Of a DNA stretch of 42,778 nt, positions 15,414 through 23,480 are shown in pieces. A program made the translations under genes and the position numbers. Source of the stretch: a virus; IMG/VR virus record IMGVR_UViG_3300034073_001941, positions 1 to 42,778 of that record. The stretch is one strand, 5' to 3'. The notes under the pieces are model-generated. The model was given only the letters and a program-made list of their open reading frames with translations. It had not been told where the DNA came from and searched no databases. Within the stretch, counting starts at the first letter, position 1. The number at the start of each line of letters is the position of its first letter.

Positions 15414-16726
15414 ACCAGTTCCAGTACAACACTGCGCAGTTCAACCAGTACGCGGCCACAAGCGCGGCTGAGGACCATCGCGTCCGCAAGTACCTCCTGC
15501 AACTGCGCACTAACAGCGGCACGCTGATTCGCAACATTCAGGAGTTCTGGGACGGCACTTGGAATCAGGAAATCCTGCGGCCTGACCGCTTGACGTTTAC
15601 CACGTCGAGCGACGACGACTTCACGGTCAACCGCGAGATATGGTTATACACCGCGCCCGAAACCGTTGCGCAAAAGTTCCGAGTGCATCGCATCGACACG
15701 CGGCGGGACACCGAGTACACCGTCACCGTCGAAGCCTACTCCCTCATATCAAAGCTGGAAGACGACGTAATAGTCGATTACGAGGCGACGGCGACGGCGC
15801 AGAACCATATCAAGACGTGGCTTTCTAGCACCTATCAAAACGACACGCCGCGCATATCGCTGGGTCATATCACGTCGTCGCTTGGGAGTCAATCGGTCAG
15901 CCTGAGCCTGCAAGGCGTCACGATTTACGAGGCGCTTGACCGGCTCCACGAATCTATCGGCGGCGAGTATTACGTCGGCCCGAATCGGCGCTTGTACTGG
16001 TACACGCGGATGGGCGCGTACACGGGCCAGCAAATCCGCTATAGAAAGAACCTAATCGGCATCGAGAAATCCGTAGATAGGTCAGAGCTTGCGACGCGGA
16101 TATACGCTTACGGCGCCGGGAACACGAAAGACTCTCAGGTCGCTTTGACTGCGCCCGGCTACGTCGAGGCAAACACCGGCACCTATGGCGTCGTCTCTCG
16201 GGTGCTTAACGCGCGCGAGATAACGGACCAGGCGACGCTGACGGTTTTTGCTAATGCCGCGTTGGCGCTCACGAAGACCCCGACGACGACCTACGACTGC
16301 GATGCGTTGGACTTGTCGAAGGACCAGTCGGGCGGGTTTAGTTTCGACACCATAGCGTTGGGCAACCGCTATCGCGTCATTGATGAAGTGTGCGGCGTGT
16401 CGGAAATCCTTGAGGCGATGCGCGTCGAGCGGTCGCTGGACAACCCGTTGCGCGTGAAGTTGGCGCTAAGCAAACGGCGCAAGACGATAGACCAACTGCT
16501 ACGCGACATCCTGAAACGGCTCGACAAAACGGAAGAGCGCGAGGTCATATTCAACGACGCTATGAACGCGGAAGTAGTCGGGCCGGACGATGCGTTCGCG
16601 GGCGATTCGGGCGTGGCGTTGCACGATAACGCGCGGATACCGATTGACGTTGCGAGCGTGGCGGGGGCGCTTGCGGGCGGTGCGCTGGCGACAATAAACA
16701 AATGGGTGCCTTACGACGGTGAGTAA
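15410..16726 (+). CDS. Tail hub / Tal-like protein
   Basis: A 438-residue protein resembling the N-terminal structural part of tail-associated (Tal, prophage endopeptidase tail, PF06605-like) hub proteins: an early beta region (REIWLYTAPETVAQKFRVHRI), a helix with GVTIYEALDRLHESIGGEYYV, then LGNRYRVIDEVCGVSEILEAM near the end. Such trimers close the tail tip and bind Dit. No C-terminal peptidase domain is visible; the last 80 residues are helical. Gene order tape measure-Dit-hub is interrupted by the adhesin, the esterase and a small gene. Confidence 0.68.
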   Translation: MNQFQYNTAQFNQYAATSAAEDHRVRKYLLQLRTNSGTLIRNIQEFWDGTWNQEILRPDRLTFTTSSDDDFTVNREIWLYTAPETVAQKFRVHRIDTRRDTEYTVTVEAYSLISKLEDDVIVDYEATATAQNHIKTWLSSTYQNDTPRISLGHITSSLGSQSVSLSLQGVTIYEALDRLHESIGGEYYVGPNRRLYWYTRMGAYTGQQIRYRKNLIGIEKSVDRSELATRIYAYGAGNTKDSQVALTAPGYVEANTGTYGVVSRVLNAREITDQATLTVFANAALALTKTPTTTYDCDALDLSKDQSGGFSFDTIALGNRYRVIDEVCGVSEILEAMRVERSLDNPLRVKLALSKRRKTIDQLLRDILKRLDKTEEREVIFNDAMNAEVVGPDDAFAGDSGVALHDNARIPIDVASVAGALAGGALATINKWVPYDGE

Positions 16727-16732
16727 CGCGAC

Positions 16733-18118
16733 GTGAGCAACATCTATGCAAACCAACCGCGCTATGGCCGCGACGTTACATCGTTGATGCGGCGTGTTAA
16801 TGCGTTGGAGGCGGCGGTGACGTTTACGTCGTATGCGTTTGTGGAGCACACAGAAATTGCGCATGACATGCCGGACCCAGGTAATGTTCGAGTCGTCGCA
16901 AGTAAGCTAGACGGTGATGGGTATTACCACATTGCCGTTAATTACGGCACGGGGCTAGGCGATTACCAAGTAGACGTTTATGATTCTGACCTGCAAACCA
17001 TTCTCGATACATATCCATCGACGCCTATAAACGTCATGTCTGGCGCTGAAATCCCGTACTTTTACTTCGACAACGCCGCACAGTTCTGCTACATCCTTCG
17101 CTCTGACGGTACATTGCGAATCGAAAAATACGACATGGCCGATGGGACGTTGGATTCGACTGTAAATATTACAGGGAGCATGCCGAGCGGCTATAGCCCA
17201 GGGGGAAAGTTTGTAGTTCTGCCGTCCGGTCAAATACATATGTTTGGCCTAATCGCCGCTGGAGACGGGGCTATTTTTATTTTTAATTCCTCCGGCGTCT
17301 ATCAGTCTGTTTATGGCCAAACGCAATTTAGCACCGGCGTTATGACCGGCATTGCGACAGACGGGTCTTATATTGTCGGGGCTGGTTTCAATCCTGGTCT
17401 TTCTCAATCAATGTGGGCATGGGATACAAGTGGGTCTTTTGAAGAAATAGTATTTAATAATGTTAGTTTTGCATGGAAAAGCCTGACATATGACGCAACC
17501 GAAGATAAATACATCGGTTTAAAATCGGACTCGCCCAGCGTATACGCTTTCAACGTTGACTTCACAACAGCGTTTTCGTTTAACTTTTTGTATCCAGCCC
17601 CAGCGCGAAACCCAACCCACGCCAACCTATACGACAACGGCGACATACGCGTCTACTTTCCCGGCGCTTACAGCACCACCGATTACGAGCCCATCGCATC
17701 CCTCTACCAAATCCCCTCCGGCCCCGTCGAAACCGAGTTCTACCGTTACGACTTCACGGGCAACGGCGTCTCGCTCGGTACGCCGGACGGCGGCGTATCC
17801 ATACCGGCGCTTGACGGCATCGACCTGGCCGCCGTGCATGCGTTCCACATCCGCGACCTGCGCATAGCCGTTGAGAACGTTGCGCCGTATTACGAAAACG
17901 GAACCACGTTAGCCGCTTGGAATTTTGACGACGGAGACGACGACGACAATCTTTATTACAACGCCATGGGCGACCGTACCGACTATGGCGCGACAGGCGG
18001 CGCTAGATACATCTGGACCCGCGAAGTTGCCGACATGCACGACACGCCAACATATGACATAGACGTTGGTGAAATAGACGAATGCGTTACGTTACTCGAA
18101 GCCTCCGACCCGCTATAG
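16733..18118 (+). CDS. Putative receptor-binding tail protein, 461 aa
   Basis: Starts with GTG. After an N-terminal helix, residues about 45-330 consist of repeated short beta segments, each with aromatic/Asp/Gly turns (SDGTLRIEKYDMADGTL, PSGQIHMFGLIAAGDG, TDGSYIVGAGFNPG), suggesting a beta-propeller-like or beta-solenoid fold. The C-terminal 110 residues look like a separate domain. Bases about 17270-17620 are clearly more AT-rich than the surroundings, consistent with a swapped receptor-binding segment. The role is inferred from position and fold pattern. Confidence 0.5.
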   Translation: MSNIYANQPRYGRDVTSLMRRVNALEAAVTFTSYAFVEHTEIAHDMPDPGNVRVVASKLDGDGYYHIAVNYGTGLGDYQVDVYDSDLQTILDTYPSTPINVMSGAEIPYFYFDNAAQFCYILRSDGTLRIEKYDMADGTLDSTVNITGSMPSGYSPGGKFVVLPSGQIHMFGLIAAGDGAIFIFNSSGVYQSVYGQTQFSTGVMTGIATDGSYIVGAGFNPGLSQSMWAWDTSGSFEEIVFNNVSFAWKSLTYDATEDKYIGLKSDSPSVYAFNVDFTTAFSFNFLYPAPARNPTHANLYDNGDIRVYFPGAYSTTDYEPIASLYQIPSGPVETEFYRYDFTGNGVSLGTPDGGVSIPALDGIDLAAVHAFHIRDLRIAVENVAPYYENGTTLAAWNFDDGDDDDNLYYNAMGDRTDYGATGGARYIWTREVADMHDTPTYDIDVGEIDECVTLLEASDPL

Positions 18119-18130
18119 GATAGCCCCGCC

Positions 18131-18343
18131 ATGACCCGCAACCAAGACAACAAACTCGAACTAGGCAAACGAGAAATAGCGATCATCCTTGTCATCCTGT
18201 CTTTGCTAGGCATCGACACCGGGGCGACGTTCTTTACGCCGTCCAAGGTAGAAGAGAAAATCGAGTCAATACAAAACGACATCGTGGATATGAAGGTATC
18301 CCTGCAAGAAGTTAAGACCGAGCTTCGGATGCGCGCCGAATGA
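18131..18343 (+). CDS. Small membrane protein with coiled coil (holin- or spanin-like)
   Basis: A 70-residue protein: a charged N-terminus, one hydrophobic segment at about residues 15-35, then a charged heptad-like helix (SKVEEKIESIQNDIVDMKV and onward). One N-terminal membrane anchor followed by a coiled coil fits an inner-membrane spanin. A single-span holin is the alternative. It overlaps the lysozyme-like gene by ATGA, which places it in the lysis cassette. Confidence 0.55.
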   Translation: MTRNQDNKLELGKREIAIILVILSLLGIDTGATFFTPSKVEEKIESIQNDIVDMKVSLQEVKTELRMRAE

Positions 18344-18915
18344 ACGCCGCGTCTCGGGTTTACGACCTTTGTCTTGAGGCCGCGTTCAAAATCCACGGCA
18401 CGAAACCGCCGACGCCCGCGTATGCGCGAAACACGGCCGACCTGCTGTTCGGCACTGCGGCCAAAGAATCGGACCTTCGATATACGCGCCAGACGACGCC
18501 GCGGTATGGCAGCCAGGTCGGCGCTTTCGGACTATGGCAGGTGGAGCCGGAGACCGGATTTTATTTGCTGTTTAAGTGGCTCCAAGAACCAAGCCGCGCG
18601 GCGCTTCGAGACAGCACGTTCCGGTTCATTTTCCAGAACGACCATGCGCCCATCGCTGAATACGCAGACTGGCGCGACGCCGTCCCAGCGGAACGCATCA
18701 TCGGCTGGATGCAGTTCAACGAGCGGCTAGGCGTTGCTTTGGCGCGGCTAAAATACTTTTCCGTGCCCGACCCCATTCCGCCGCAGGACGGCCATGCGGC
18801 GTACTGGCTCAAGTGGTACAACGGCCGAGGCTGCGTCAAGCATCACCCCGAATCGGTCTGCCTCGACTCATACAACAAAGCCTACCGCAAACACTTCGAG
18901 CGCGTGCAGGTCTAG
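18340..18915 (+). CDS. Lysozyme/transglycosylase-like endolysin
   Basis: A 191-residue protein with a lysozyme-superfamily pattern: AAKESDL (candidate catalytic E43), then GAFGLWQVEPET (61-72), which matches the G-x-x-G-L-x-Q-[VI]-x-P motif of SLT/goose-type lysozymes. There is no signal sequence, so export would need a holin. Cysteines near the C-terminus (CVKHHPESVC) might form a disulfide after release. It lies directly after the membrane protein and before a papain-fold protein. Confidence 0.68.
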   Translation: MNAASRVYDLCLEAAFKIHGTKPPTPAYARNTADLLFGTAAKESDLRYTRQTTPRYGSQVGAFGLWQVEPETGFYLLFKWLQEPSRAALRDSTFRFIFQNDHAPIAEYADWRDAVPAERIIGWMQFNERLGVALARLKYFSVPDPIPPQDGHAAYWLKWYNGRGCVKHHPESVCLDSYNKAYRKHFERVQV

Positions 18916-18917
18916 CC

Positions 18918-19532
18918 ATGACGACGACAGTGATTCACCCGCAAGACATTCCAGAGTTCGCCCAAGCTGGCGACGTGCTGGCATTCCAGGGAAAAGGCTT
19001 TGTCTCGCGCGCTATCCGGCTGTGGACTTGGTCGCGCATATCGCACGTCGGCATTGTCTATGACTCGCACACGATGGTTGAATCCACGCAGATGGACGGC
19101 GCCGACGGCGTGCGGCACGTCAACACCGTTGACCTTGCTAATAAGTACATCGAGCAAGGCGGGCGCATCGCCCTGCTCCCGCTGAGCGCGCTCAACAGGC
19201 ATCGCCTCGGCGTTAAGAGCATGCGCGGCTGGCTCGACAACGCGATAGGCCGACGATACGACTACTGGCAGGTGGCGCGGCTCATCACCCCGTTCTGGCC
19301 GCAACGGCCGAACGATTGGAGCCTGTTCTGCTCCGAGCTTGTTTCAATGGCGCATCGTGCAGGCTACCTATATGACGTTAACCCGTCCGAGATGACACCC
19401 GCTGACGTGTGCCGACTGCGCATCTACGCGCCAGCCTACTACCAAGTGGCGACGGGCGAACGGCCTGAAGTCCTCGAAATACCGCGCTACAACTCGATGC
19501 CGGTGACGGCATACAGGAGGCGGATAGTATGA
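18918..19532 (+). CDS. Permuted papain-fold (NlpC/P60-like, YiiX-type) hydrolase
   Basis: A 204-residue protein whose pattern is a circularly permuted NlpC/P60 (YiiX/C92-type) fold: the His comes first (SHVGIVYD, H43), then a conserved Glu region (MVEST, E55), and the Cys lies late (FCSELV, C138). These enzymes cut peptide or amide bonds, in many cases in peptidoglycan. Here it follows the lysozyme-like gene by 2 bases, so it may be a second endolysin activity or a virion peptidase. No secretion signal. It overlaps the lipoprotein gene by ATGA. Confidence 0.72.
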   Translation: MTTTVIHPQDIPEFAQAGDVLAFQGKGFVSRAIRLWTWSRISHVGIVYDSHTMVESTQMDGADGVRHVNTVDLANKYIEQGGRIALLPLSALNRHRLGVKSMRGWLDNAIGRRYDYWQVARLITPFWPQRPNDWSLFCSELVSMAHRAGYLYDVNPSEMTPADVCRLRIYAPAYYQVATGERPEVLEIPRYNSMPVTAYRRRIV

Positions 19533-19834
19533 AACAAATACTAATTTGTGCCGGATTAGTATTTCTTCCGGCGTGCATGACCGTTGAGACGACGGCCAAG
19601 CGCGTGACGCCAGCGGGCGACGTGTGGGAAGGAACGCAGCGGACAATGGCCTGGGGCGGGGCACGGGCGCAGGTGGCCGACCAGCAGTTCGTCCTCGAAA
19701 TCGAAGGCGACGTTGTATCGCTCCGGTCCGGCAACGGTGTCGTCGGCATGGAGACGCCGAACACAGTGCAGGACGTAACAGGATTGATTCAAGCCTTGGG
19801 CGCTCTGGTTCCGACGCCCGTGCCGGTGCCTTAA
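19529..19834 (+). CDS. Phage lipoprotein, possible outer-membrane spanin
   Basis: A 101-residue protein with a signal peptide and lipobox LPAC (Cys16), followed by a Thr-rich, polar region and a Pro-rich end (VPTPVPVP). The lipobox predicts lipidation and attachment to the outer membrane or envelope. Together with the single-span coiled-coil protein at 18131 it could form a two-part spanin, although the genes are not nested as in lambda. Superinfection exclusion is another option. Its presence argues for a Gram-negative host. Confidence 0.6.
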   Translation: MKQILICAGLVFLPACMTVETTAKRVTPAGDVWEGTQRTMAWGGARAQVADQQFVLEIEGDVVSLRSGNGVVGMETPNTVQDVTGLIQALGALVPTPVPVP

Positions 19835-19836
19835 CC

Positions 19837-20697
19837 ATGTTGCGCATGGGCGGCAAGCCGACGAGTTACATCCACGAAATCAAGATTAAGAAGACGGGCG
19901 AAGAGGTCCGCATCATCCCGTTCTCCGACGTTCATTGGGGGGCTAAGAACTGCGCATCCGAGAAATTTATCGAGCACCTAAAAAGGGCTGGCGACCACCC
20001 GCACGCGTGGTTCATAGGCGGCGGAGACTACCTAGATTTTTCAAAGGCTGGCGATAGGGCGATTATCCGCAACTGCGCCGAGTCAACAACCAATTTCATG
20101 GATGAGATAGCCCAGCAAAAGCTAGAAGAGTTCTACAGCGTCGTCGCGCCAATCATTAAGGGCCGCACCATCGGCCTGCTGGAAGGCAACCATCATTGGC
20201 AGTTCTCGGTCACCGGCGACACTTGCACGGAACGCCTATGCCAGATGCTTGGCGTGAAGTACCTGGGCTGTCTGTCCAGCATCGTGCTCAAGTTTGAATA
20301 TTCCAACTGCCGCGCCAGCTATCCGATCTTCATCGCCCACCGCACGGGCGCAGGCGGTGGTTACACCGCCGGCGCTTCCTTCAACCAATTACAGCGGGCG
20401 GCTGGATGGTTCCGCAACGCCAAAGCCTACATATCAGGCGACGACCATTCGCTTGGGCATATCACCATCGGCGGCATGATAGTAGACCGCAACACTGGCG
20501 AGTGGAAAGACGAATCAATCCACCTCATCAAAACCGGGCAATGGCAAAAAGCCTACATGGAAGACGTGCCCAATTATCTGGTCGAGAAACCCGCCGCGCC
20601 CAAGGCCCTGGGGCTACCCTACATCACGCTACGCTACACCCGGACGCAGCTTGATAAAAAGCAGTATGTCAAGCTCCACTCGTCGGTAACGGCGTGA
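19837..20697 (+). CDS. Calcineurin-like metallophosphoesterase
   Basis: A 286-residue enzyme with the full metal-binding set of the family: SDVHWG (D31, H33), GGGDYLD (D64), GNHH (N118, H119), AHRTG (H168) and GDDHSLGH (H204, H208). It should bind two metal ions and cleave phosphodiesters or phosphomonoesters; substrate unknown. The frame is open upstream into the lipoprotein gene, but the ATG at 19837, 2 bases after that stop, fits the family start. It sits at the end of the late operon, next to a peptidase gene. SbcD nucleases share this fold, but the capping domain typical of SbcD is not evident. Confidence 0.82.
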   Translation: MLRMGGKPTSYIHEIKIKKTGEEVRIIPFSDVHWGAKNCASEKFIEHLKRAGDHPHAWFIGGGDYLDFSKAGDRAIIRNCAESTTNFMDEIAQQKLEEFYSVVAPIIKGRTIGLLEGNHHWQFSVTGDTCTERLCQMLGVKYLGCLSSIVLKFEYSNCRASYPIFIAHRTGAGGGYTAGASFNQLQRAAGWFRNAKAYISGDDHSLGHITIGGMIVDRNTGEWKDESIHLIKTGQWQKAYMEDVPNYLVEKPAAPKALGLPYITLRYTRTQLDKKQYVKLHSSVTA

Positions 20698-20987
20698 TGG
20701 AGTGGCGGGAGCGGATAGGCGGCATGGATTGGACCATCGCCGAGACAGACCCCGCAGACCTACCAGACAGCTACGGGGACTGTGACTACTCGACGATGAC
20801 GATACATATACAAGATGGACTGGACGCCCAAGTGAGGGCTGTTACGCTCTGGCACGAGCGCATTCACGCGATGCTTTATTCCGCCGGCATACGCAAGCAC
20901 GACGAGCGGCTAATCGACGCCCTTGCGCATGCCATCGTCGCCTGGGAGCGGGATAAGCTCAGCCGCGCGGCGGATGCCGACAGATAG
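20694..20987 (+). CDS. Small HExxH metallopeptidase-like protein
   Basis: A 97-residue protein with a zinc-peptidase motif HERIH at residues 54-58 within LWHERIHAML, and a following helix with acidic residues (HDERLIDALAHAIV) that could supply the third ligand, as in ImmA/SprT-type minimal proteases. ATGA overlap links it to the phosphoesterase. Its 3' end overlaps the minus-strand ribbon-helix-helix gene by 78 bases. Possible roles include repressor cleavage or late maturation; neither is shown. Confidence 0.62.
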   Translation: MMEWRERIGGMDWTIAETDPADLPDSYGDCDYSTMTIHIQDGLDAQVRAVTLWHERIHAMLYSAGIRKHDERLIDALAHAIVAWERDKLSRAADADR

Positions 20988-21095
20988 GTAGCCGCCGCCG
21001 TAAGCGCGTAGCTTTTCGACTGTAGCGTCGTCTAGGCTCACGGTACGCTTGATTTGAACTGCGCCAGTGGGCGGGCGGCCGGGGGAGGGGGTCAT
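20910..21095 (-). CDS. Ribbon-helix-helix DNA-binding protein, 61 aa
   Basis: A 61-residue protein with the pattern GRPP...IKRTVSLDDATVEKLRAYGGGYLSVGIRRAAELI, characteristic of CopG/Arc-type ribbon-helix-helix regulators: a DNA-contacting strand, helix 1, a GG turn, helix 2. The GRPP start resembles an AT-hook-like basic arm. A strong TAGGAGG site lies 7 bases before the ATG on the minus strand. It is downstream of a 55-residue gene and the promoter at 21353-21381, with a stable hairpin just before it. Its 3' end overlaps the late-operon peptidase gene head-on. Confidence 0.75.
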   Translation of the reverse strand: MTPSPGRPPTGAVQIKRTVSLDDATVEKLRAYGGGYLSVGIRRAAELIPLPGDDGMRKGVD

Positions 21096-21111
21096 GACTC
21101 ATACCTCCTAT

Positions 21112-21133
21112 CGGCGGGGCCGAAGCCCCGCCG
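21112..21133 (-). other. Stable hairpin with UUCG loop before the RHH gene
   Basis: On the minus strand CGGCGGGGC-TTCG-GCCCCGCCG forms a perfect 9-bp stem closed by C(UUCG)G, an exceptionally stable RNA tetraloop. It lies between the 55-residue gene and the ribosome site of the RHH gene. There is no U-run, so it more likely protects or separates the transcript than terminates it. Confidence 0.65.
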
Positions 21134-21143
21134 TTCCGTTGCC

Positions 21144-21311
21144 TCAGTTCTTTCCGCGTTCGCCTGCGTTATTCTTGGCCACTGTCAGCGCCAGGCTGGC
21201 CGCCAGCCCGCGGCTGCGATACAGCCGGTAGTCGTGGGCGATGCTCGCGGCCACGTTCCACTCGCGCGGCCAGTACATCGCCAGCGCCATCCCCGCTTCC
21301 GTCTTGCTCAT
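21144..21311 (-). CDS. Hypothetical small protein, 55 aa
   Basis: A 55-residue minus-strand protein starting MSKTEAGMALAMYWPREWN. The ATG at 21311 is preceded by AGGGAGA at good spacing; an in-frame ATG at 21344 lacks this. It has Trp/Tyr-rich and basic segments and no known motif. It is the first gene behind a near-consensus promoter and is followed by the RHH gene, so it is probably expressed in the prophage state. Confidence 0.55.
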   Translation of the reverse strand: MSKTEAGMALAMYWPREWNVAASIAHDYRLYRSRGLAASLALTVAKNNAGERGKN

Positions 21312-21352
21312 CTCAGTCTCCCTGTCGAGGCCCCGTTGCCTCATCTGTAATT

Positions 21353-21381
21353 ACTATACCTCATTTAATGCCGTATGTCAA
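21353..21381 (-). promoter_or_regulatory. Near-consensus sigma-70 promoter, leftward
   Basis: On the minus strand TTGACA (21381-21376), a 17-base spacer and TATAGT (21358-21353) form an almost perfect sigma-70 promoter. The predicted start is near 21346, giving a leader of about 35 bases before the 55-residue gene. No obvious operator overlaps it, so it may be constitutive. Confidence 0.75.
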
Positions 21382-21505
21382 GCCCCTTGGCGCGGATTTC
21401 TTTTTCCAGCTTGGTTCCGCTTGTTTCTGTGTCACCCCTGCGAAACGCAAGCTAATACATAATAAGCACTTACGCCGGAAAAGTATTTTTCTCTGCAGGA
21501 AACTT
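21382..21505. other. AT-rich gap beside integrase, possible attP region
   Basis: 124 bases between the integrase stop and the leftward promoter. It is clearly richer in A+T than its surroundings and has short poorly matched inverted repeats (GCTTG...CAAGC). Phage attachment sites commonly lie next to the integrase gene, so this is the best positional candidate. No core sequence can be assigned without the host junction. Confidence 0.3.
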
Positions 21506-22642
21506 TCAACCGTTATCTGGCAACGACTTAGCTGGGAAGGTGACAGGGGGTGACAAGTCCGGGTGTGACAGCGCGGATTCAAGGGCGTTCGCGACCGTCG
21601 ATGCCATGTCTTCGCGGGAGCCTTGCCGCATCAGGTGATACTTCTCATACTCGCGCGAGCGGTGCCCAGTCATGACGCCGATGCTCTGCGGGGCATATCC
21701 GGCGTCCAAAAGCTGCGTCACGACCCACTGCCGCCCCATCTTCGGCGTTATCGGCTCGATGCCGATTTTGGCACACGCGCGAACGGAAACCACATAAAGT
21801 CTATGTGGCACGTAAGGTCTGCCGAACGGGTTGTAGAAAACGAGCGGCCGACCTTGGCGGCGGAGCTTTGCCCTGCGAAGAATATCCAGCGCGGCAGACG
21901 ACAAATGGATAGCGACGGCCTTGCCTGTTTTTCGTTGGTGGATAATGGCCACATCCTCGCCGATGTCAGTCCACTGCAAAGCGCATAAGTCAGATGGGCG
22001 AATGCCGGTCAGCCATAGGAACGTGAGCGCATCTTTATCCTCGGCGCGCTCGATTGCCGACCAGTAAGCGCGAATGACGCTAGGCGAAGGCATGGGTTTG
22101 TACTGCGGCTCCCGTGTCTTAGCCTTCGGCCACCGCTTAACCTGGGCGGCTGGCGCAAGCCCCGCCTCATGGGCGCGGGTCAGCGTCGCGCGGAGCCAAT
22201 ACAGGGCGCGGTTGACGGAGCCGGGCTTGTACTCGCTTGACAGCTTATTGCGAAGCACGTCGAGGCAACCGGGAAACCGGTTGATGTCTGCGACGGTGTG
22301 GACGCCTTCGCGCGCGAGTGTATCAACGGCTACGGATAAAGCCCATCGAATAAGGCTCGCCGTCGATGCCGCCACGTCCGGGCATATCATTTCGTCGGCG
22401 TACTGGCGCAGGTCGGCCAGCGCCGTTATCTCGCGAGACTTAGCGGCTCGGGCTTGAATCGCACCCGACTGGACGCCGGGGTAGACATGCTCAATCCAAA
22501 GCCCGAACCGCCGAGCGCATTCTACATCGTCGGGCGGCGTCGTTTCACCCGGCAGTAGCAATGACTGCCGATGGCGCTTGCCGTTGACGGCGTAGTCGAC
22601 ATATGGCCGGCCGTCCGGTTTCCGTCGCCAAGCCGGTTTCAT
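21506..22642 (-). CDS. int: Tyrosine-type integrase
   Basis: A 378-residue site-specific recombinase that inserts and excises the phage genome. The catalytic residues of the tyrosine recombinase fold can be placed: R215 in TGIRPSD, K238 in QRKTGK, the second Arg in PKMGRQW (R304, with Lys instead of the usual His at the HxxR start), H327 in TGHRS and the nucleophile Y335 in YEKYH. The N-terminal 60-180 residues are the usual core-binding/SAM-like helical region. It overlaps the lipoprotein gene by 4 bases, so the two are co-transcribed, probably with the repressor. Confidence 0.93.
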   Translation of the reverse strand: MKPAWRRKPDGRPYVDYAVNGKRHRQSLLLPGETTPPDDVECARRFGLWIEHVYPGVQSGAIQARAAKSREITALADLRQYADEMICPDVAASTASLIRWALSVAVDTLAREGVHTVADINRFPGCLDVLRNKLSSEYKPGSVNRALYWLRATLTRAHEAGLAPAAQVKRWPKAKTREPQYKPMPSPSVIRAYWSAIERAEDKDALTFLWLTGIRPSDLCALQWTDIGEDVAIIHQRKTGKAVAIHLSSAALDILRRAKLRRQGRPLVFYNPFGRPYVPHRLYVVSVRACAKIGIEPITPKMGRQWVVTQLLDAGYAPQSIGVMTGHRSREYEKYHLMRQGSREDMASTVANALESALSHPDLSPPVTFPAKSLPDNG

Positions 22643-22989
22643 TTTAGGGACATCTGGTTTTTCTGCGTCAGCTTGCCGTTCTGGAACATGCAGAACATGC
22701 CGCCGAACGGCTTGTTGGACCAGTTGTACGTCTCGGTTGTCATGTTTCCGAACTGGTTTTGGCCGGTCAACTCGCCTTCGCTGCCGACAATATCCGCCAC
22801 CTGCCGGTAGGTCATGCCGACCTGAATCTGATTGAACTCGGCCAGCGTCACATTGGCCGGTTCGGCCTGCTGGCGGTTGATGTCTTGTGATACCTTGTTG
22901 GCGGCGCTACCCCCGACGATTGCCAGCAGGCCGCATCCGCCGATGACGCATACCGCAACGATGCCGACGACTTTGAAGAAGAGGTCCAT
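22639..22989 (-). CDS. Membrane/lipoprotein with DUF3862-like (SmpA/BLIP-fold) domain
   Basis: A 116-residue protein. A hydrophobic N-terminus ends in IGGC (Cys19), a lipobox-like site, followed by an exported domain with VTLAEFNQIQVGMTYRQV, then IVGSEGEL, TYNW and FQNGKLTQKNQ. This order matches small BamE/BLIP-fold envelope proteins of the DUF3862 type. GGAG precedes the ATG on the minus strand. Lying between repressor and integrase in a lysogeny operon, it is a candidate superinfection-exclusion or lysogenic conversion factor; this is inference. Confidence 0.65.
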   Translation of the reverse strand: MDLFFKVVGIVAVCVIGGCGLLAIVGGSAANKVSQDINRQQAEPANVTLAEFNQIQVGMTYRQVADIVGSEGELTGQNQFGNMTTETYNWSNKPFGGMFCMFQNGKLTQKNQMSLK

Positions 22990-23061
22990 AGCTGCTACTC
23001 CATGGTTGACATTTCCGCACGGCTTGGTTATTTTCCAACCGGCCCAGGCGTAGGGCTTGGG

Positions 23062-23460
23062 CTAATTGGAATTGGAGGGACGGGCATGACTCTTTTTCGC
23101 CATCTTCTGGAACGATGCGGCCTCATCGAGCCGCCGGGTGACTACCTCAAGTTTGTCGCGGTCTGCGAGCGTTTCCGTCTTGAGCATACCGATGCAGGAG
23201 CGGAGTTCGCTTTCGAGGATAAGAACAAGCTCACGGTCTGAGCCTCCGGGAGCGGTCAGCATTTCCACATTGCGCTTGGCGAGGGCCAGGCGCAATTTTT
23301 TTTCGTTGTCTGCGCTCAAGCCTTCACCGTCTTCGGTAAAGCGATGCAGGCGCGCGCGAGAGATGCCAGTCTCATCGCAGATTTTCTTGAGTTCGCCGTA
23401 GGGCGCGTTCAGCTTCCATGCCGAAAAAGTGTATCGCAAATTTTCGGTGTTGTCTTCCAT
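23062..23460 (-). CDS. HTH transcriptional repressor (lysogeny regulator)
   Basis: A 132-residue protein with an N-terminal helix-turn-helix of the lambda-repressor/XRE type at about residues 21-60 (ELKKICDETGISRARLHRF, then GLSADNEKKLRLAL), followed by a helical, charged C-terminal half without a LexA-type protease domain. The ATG at 23460 is preceded by AGGGAGAA. An upstream in-frame start at 23517 would translate through the tandem operator repeats and is rejected. It faces a rightward promoter and is the first gene of the integrase operon, so it should be the prophage repressor. Confidence 0.78.
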   Translation of the reverse strand: MEDNTENLRYTFSAWKLNAPYGELKKICDETGISRARLHRFTEDGEGLSADNEKKLRLALAKRNVEMLTAPGGSDRELVLILESELRSCIGMLKTETLADRDKLEVVTRRLDEAASFQKMAKKSHARPSNSN

Positions 23461-23480
23461 TCCTTTTCTCCCTTGGTTCA

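Noticed and set aside
21382-21480. Rho-independent terminator after integrase
   Set aside because: The inverted repeat GCTTG...CAAGC is imperfect with a long loop and has no U-run in the direction of integrase transcription.
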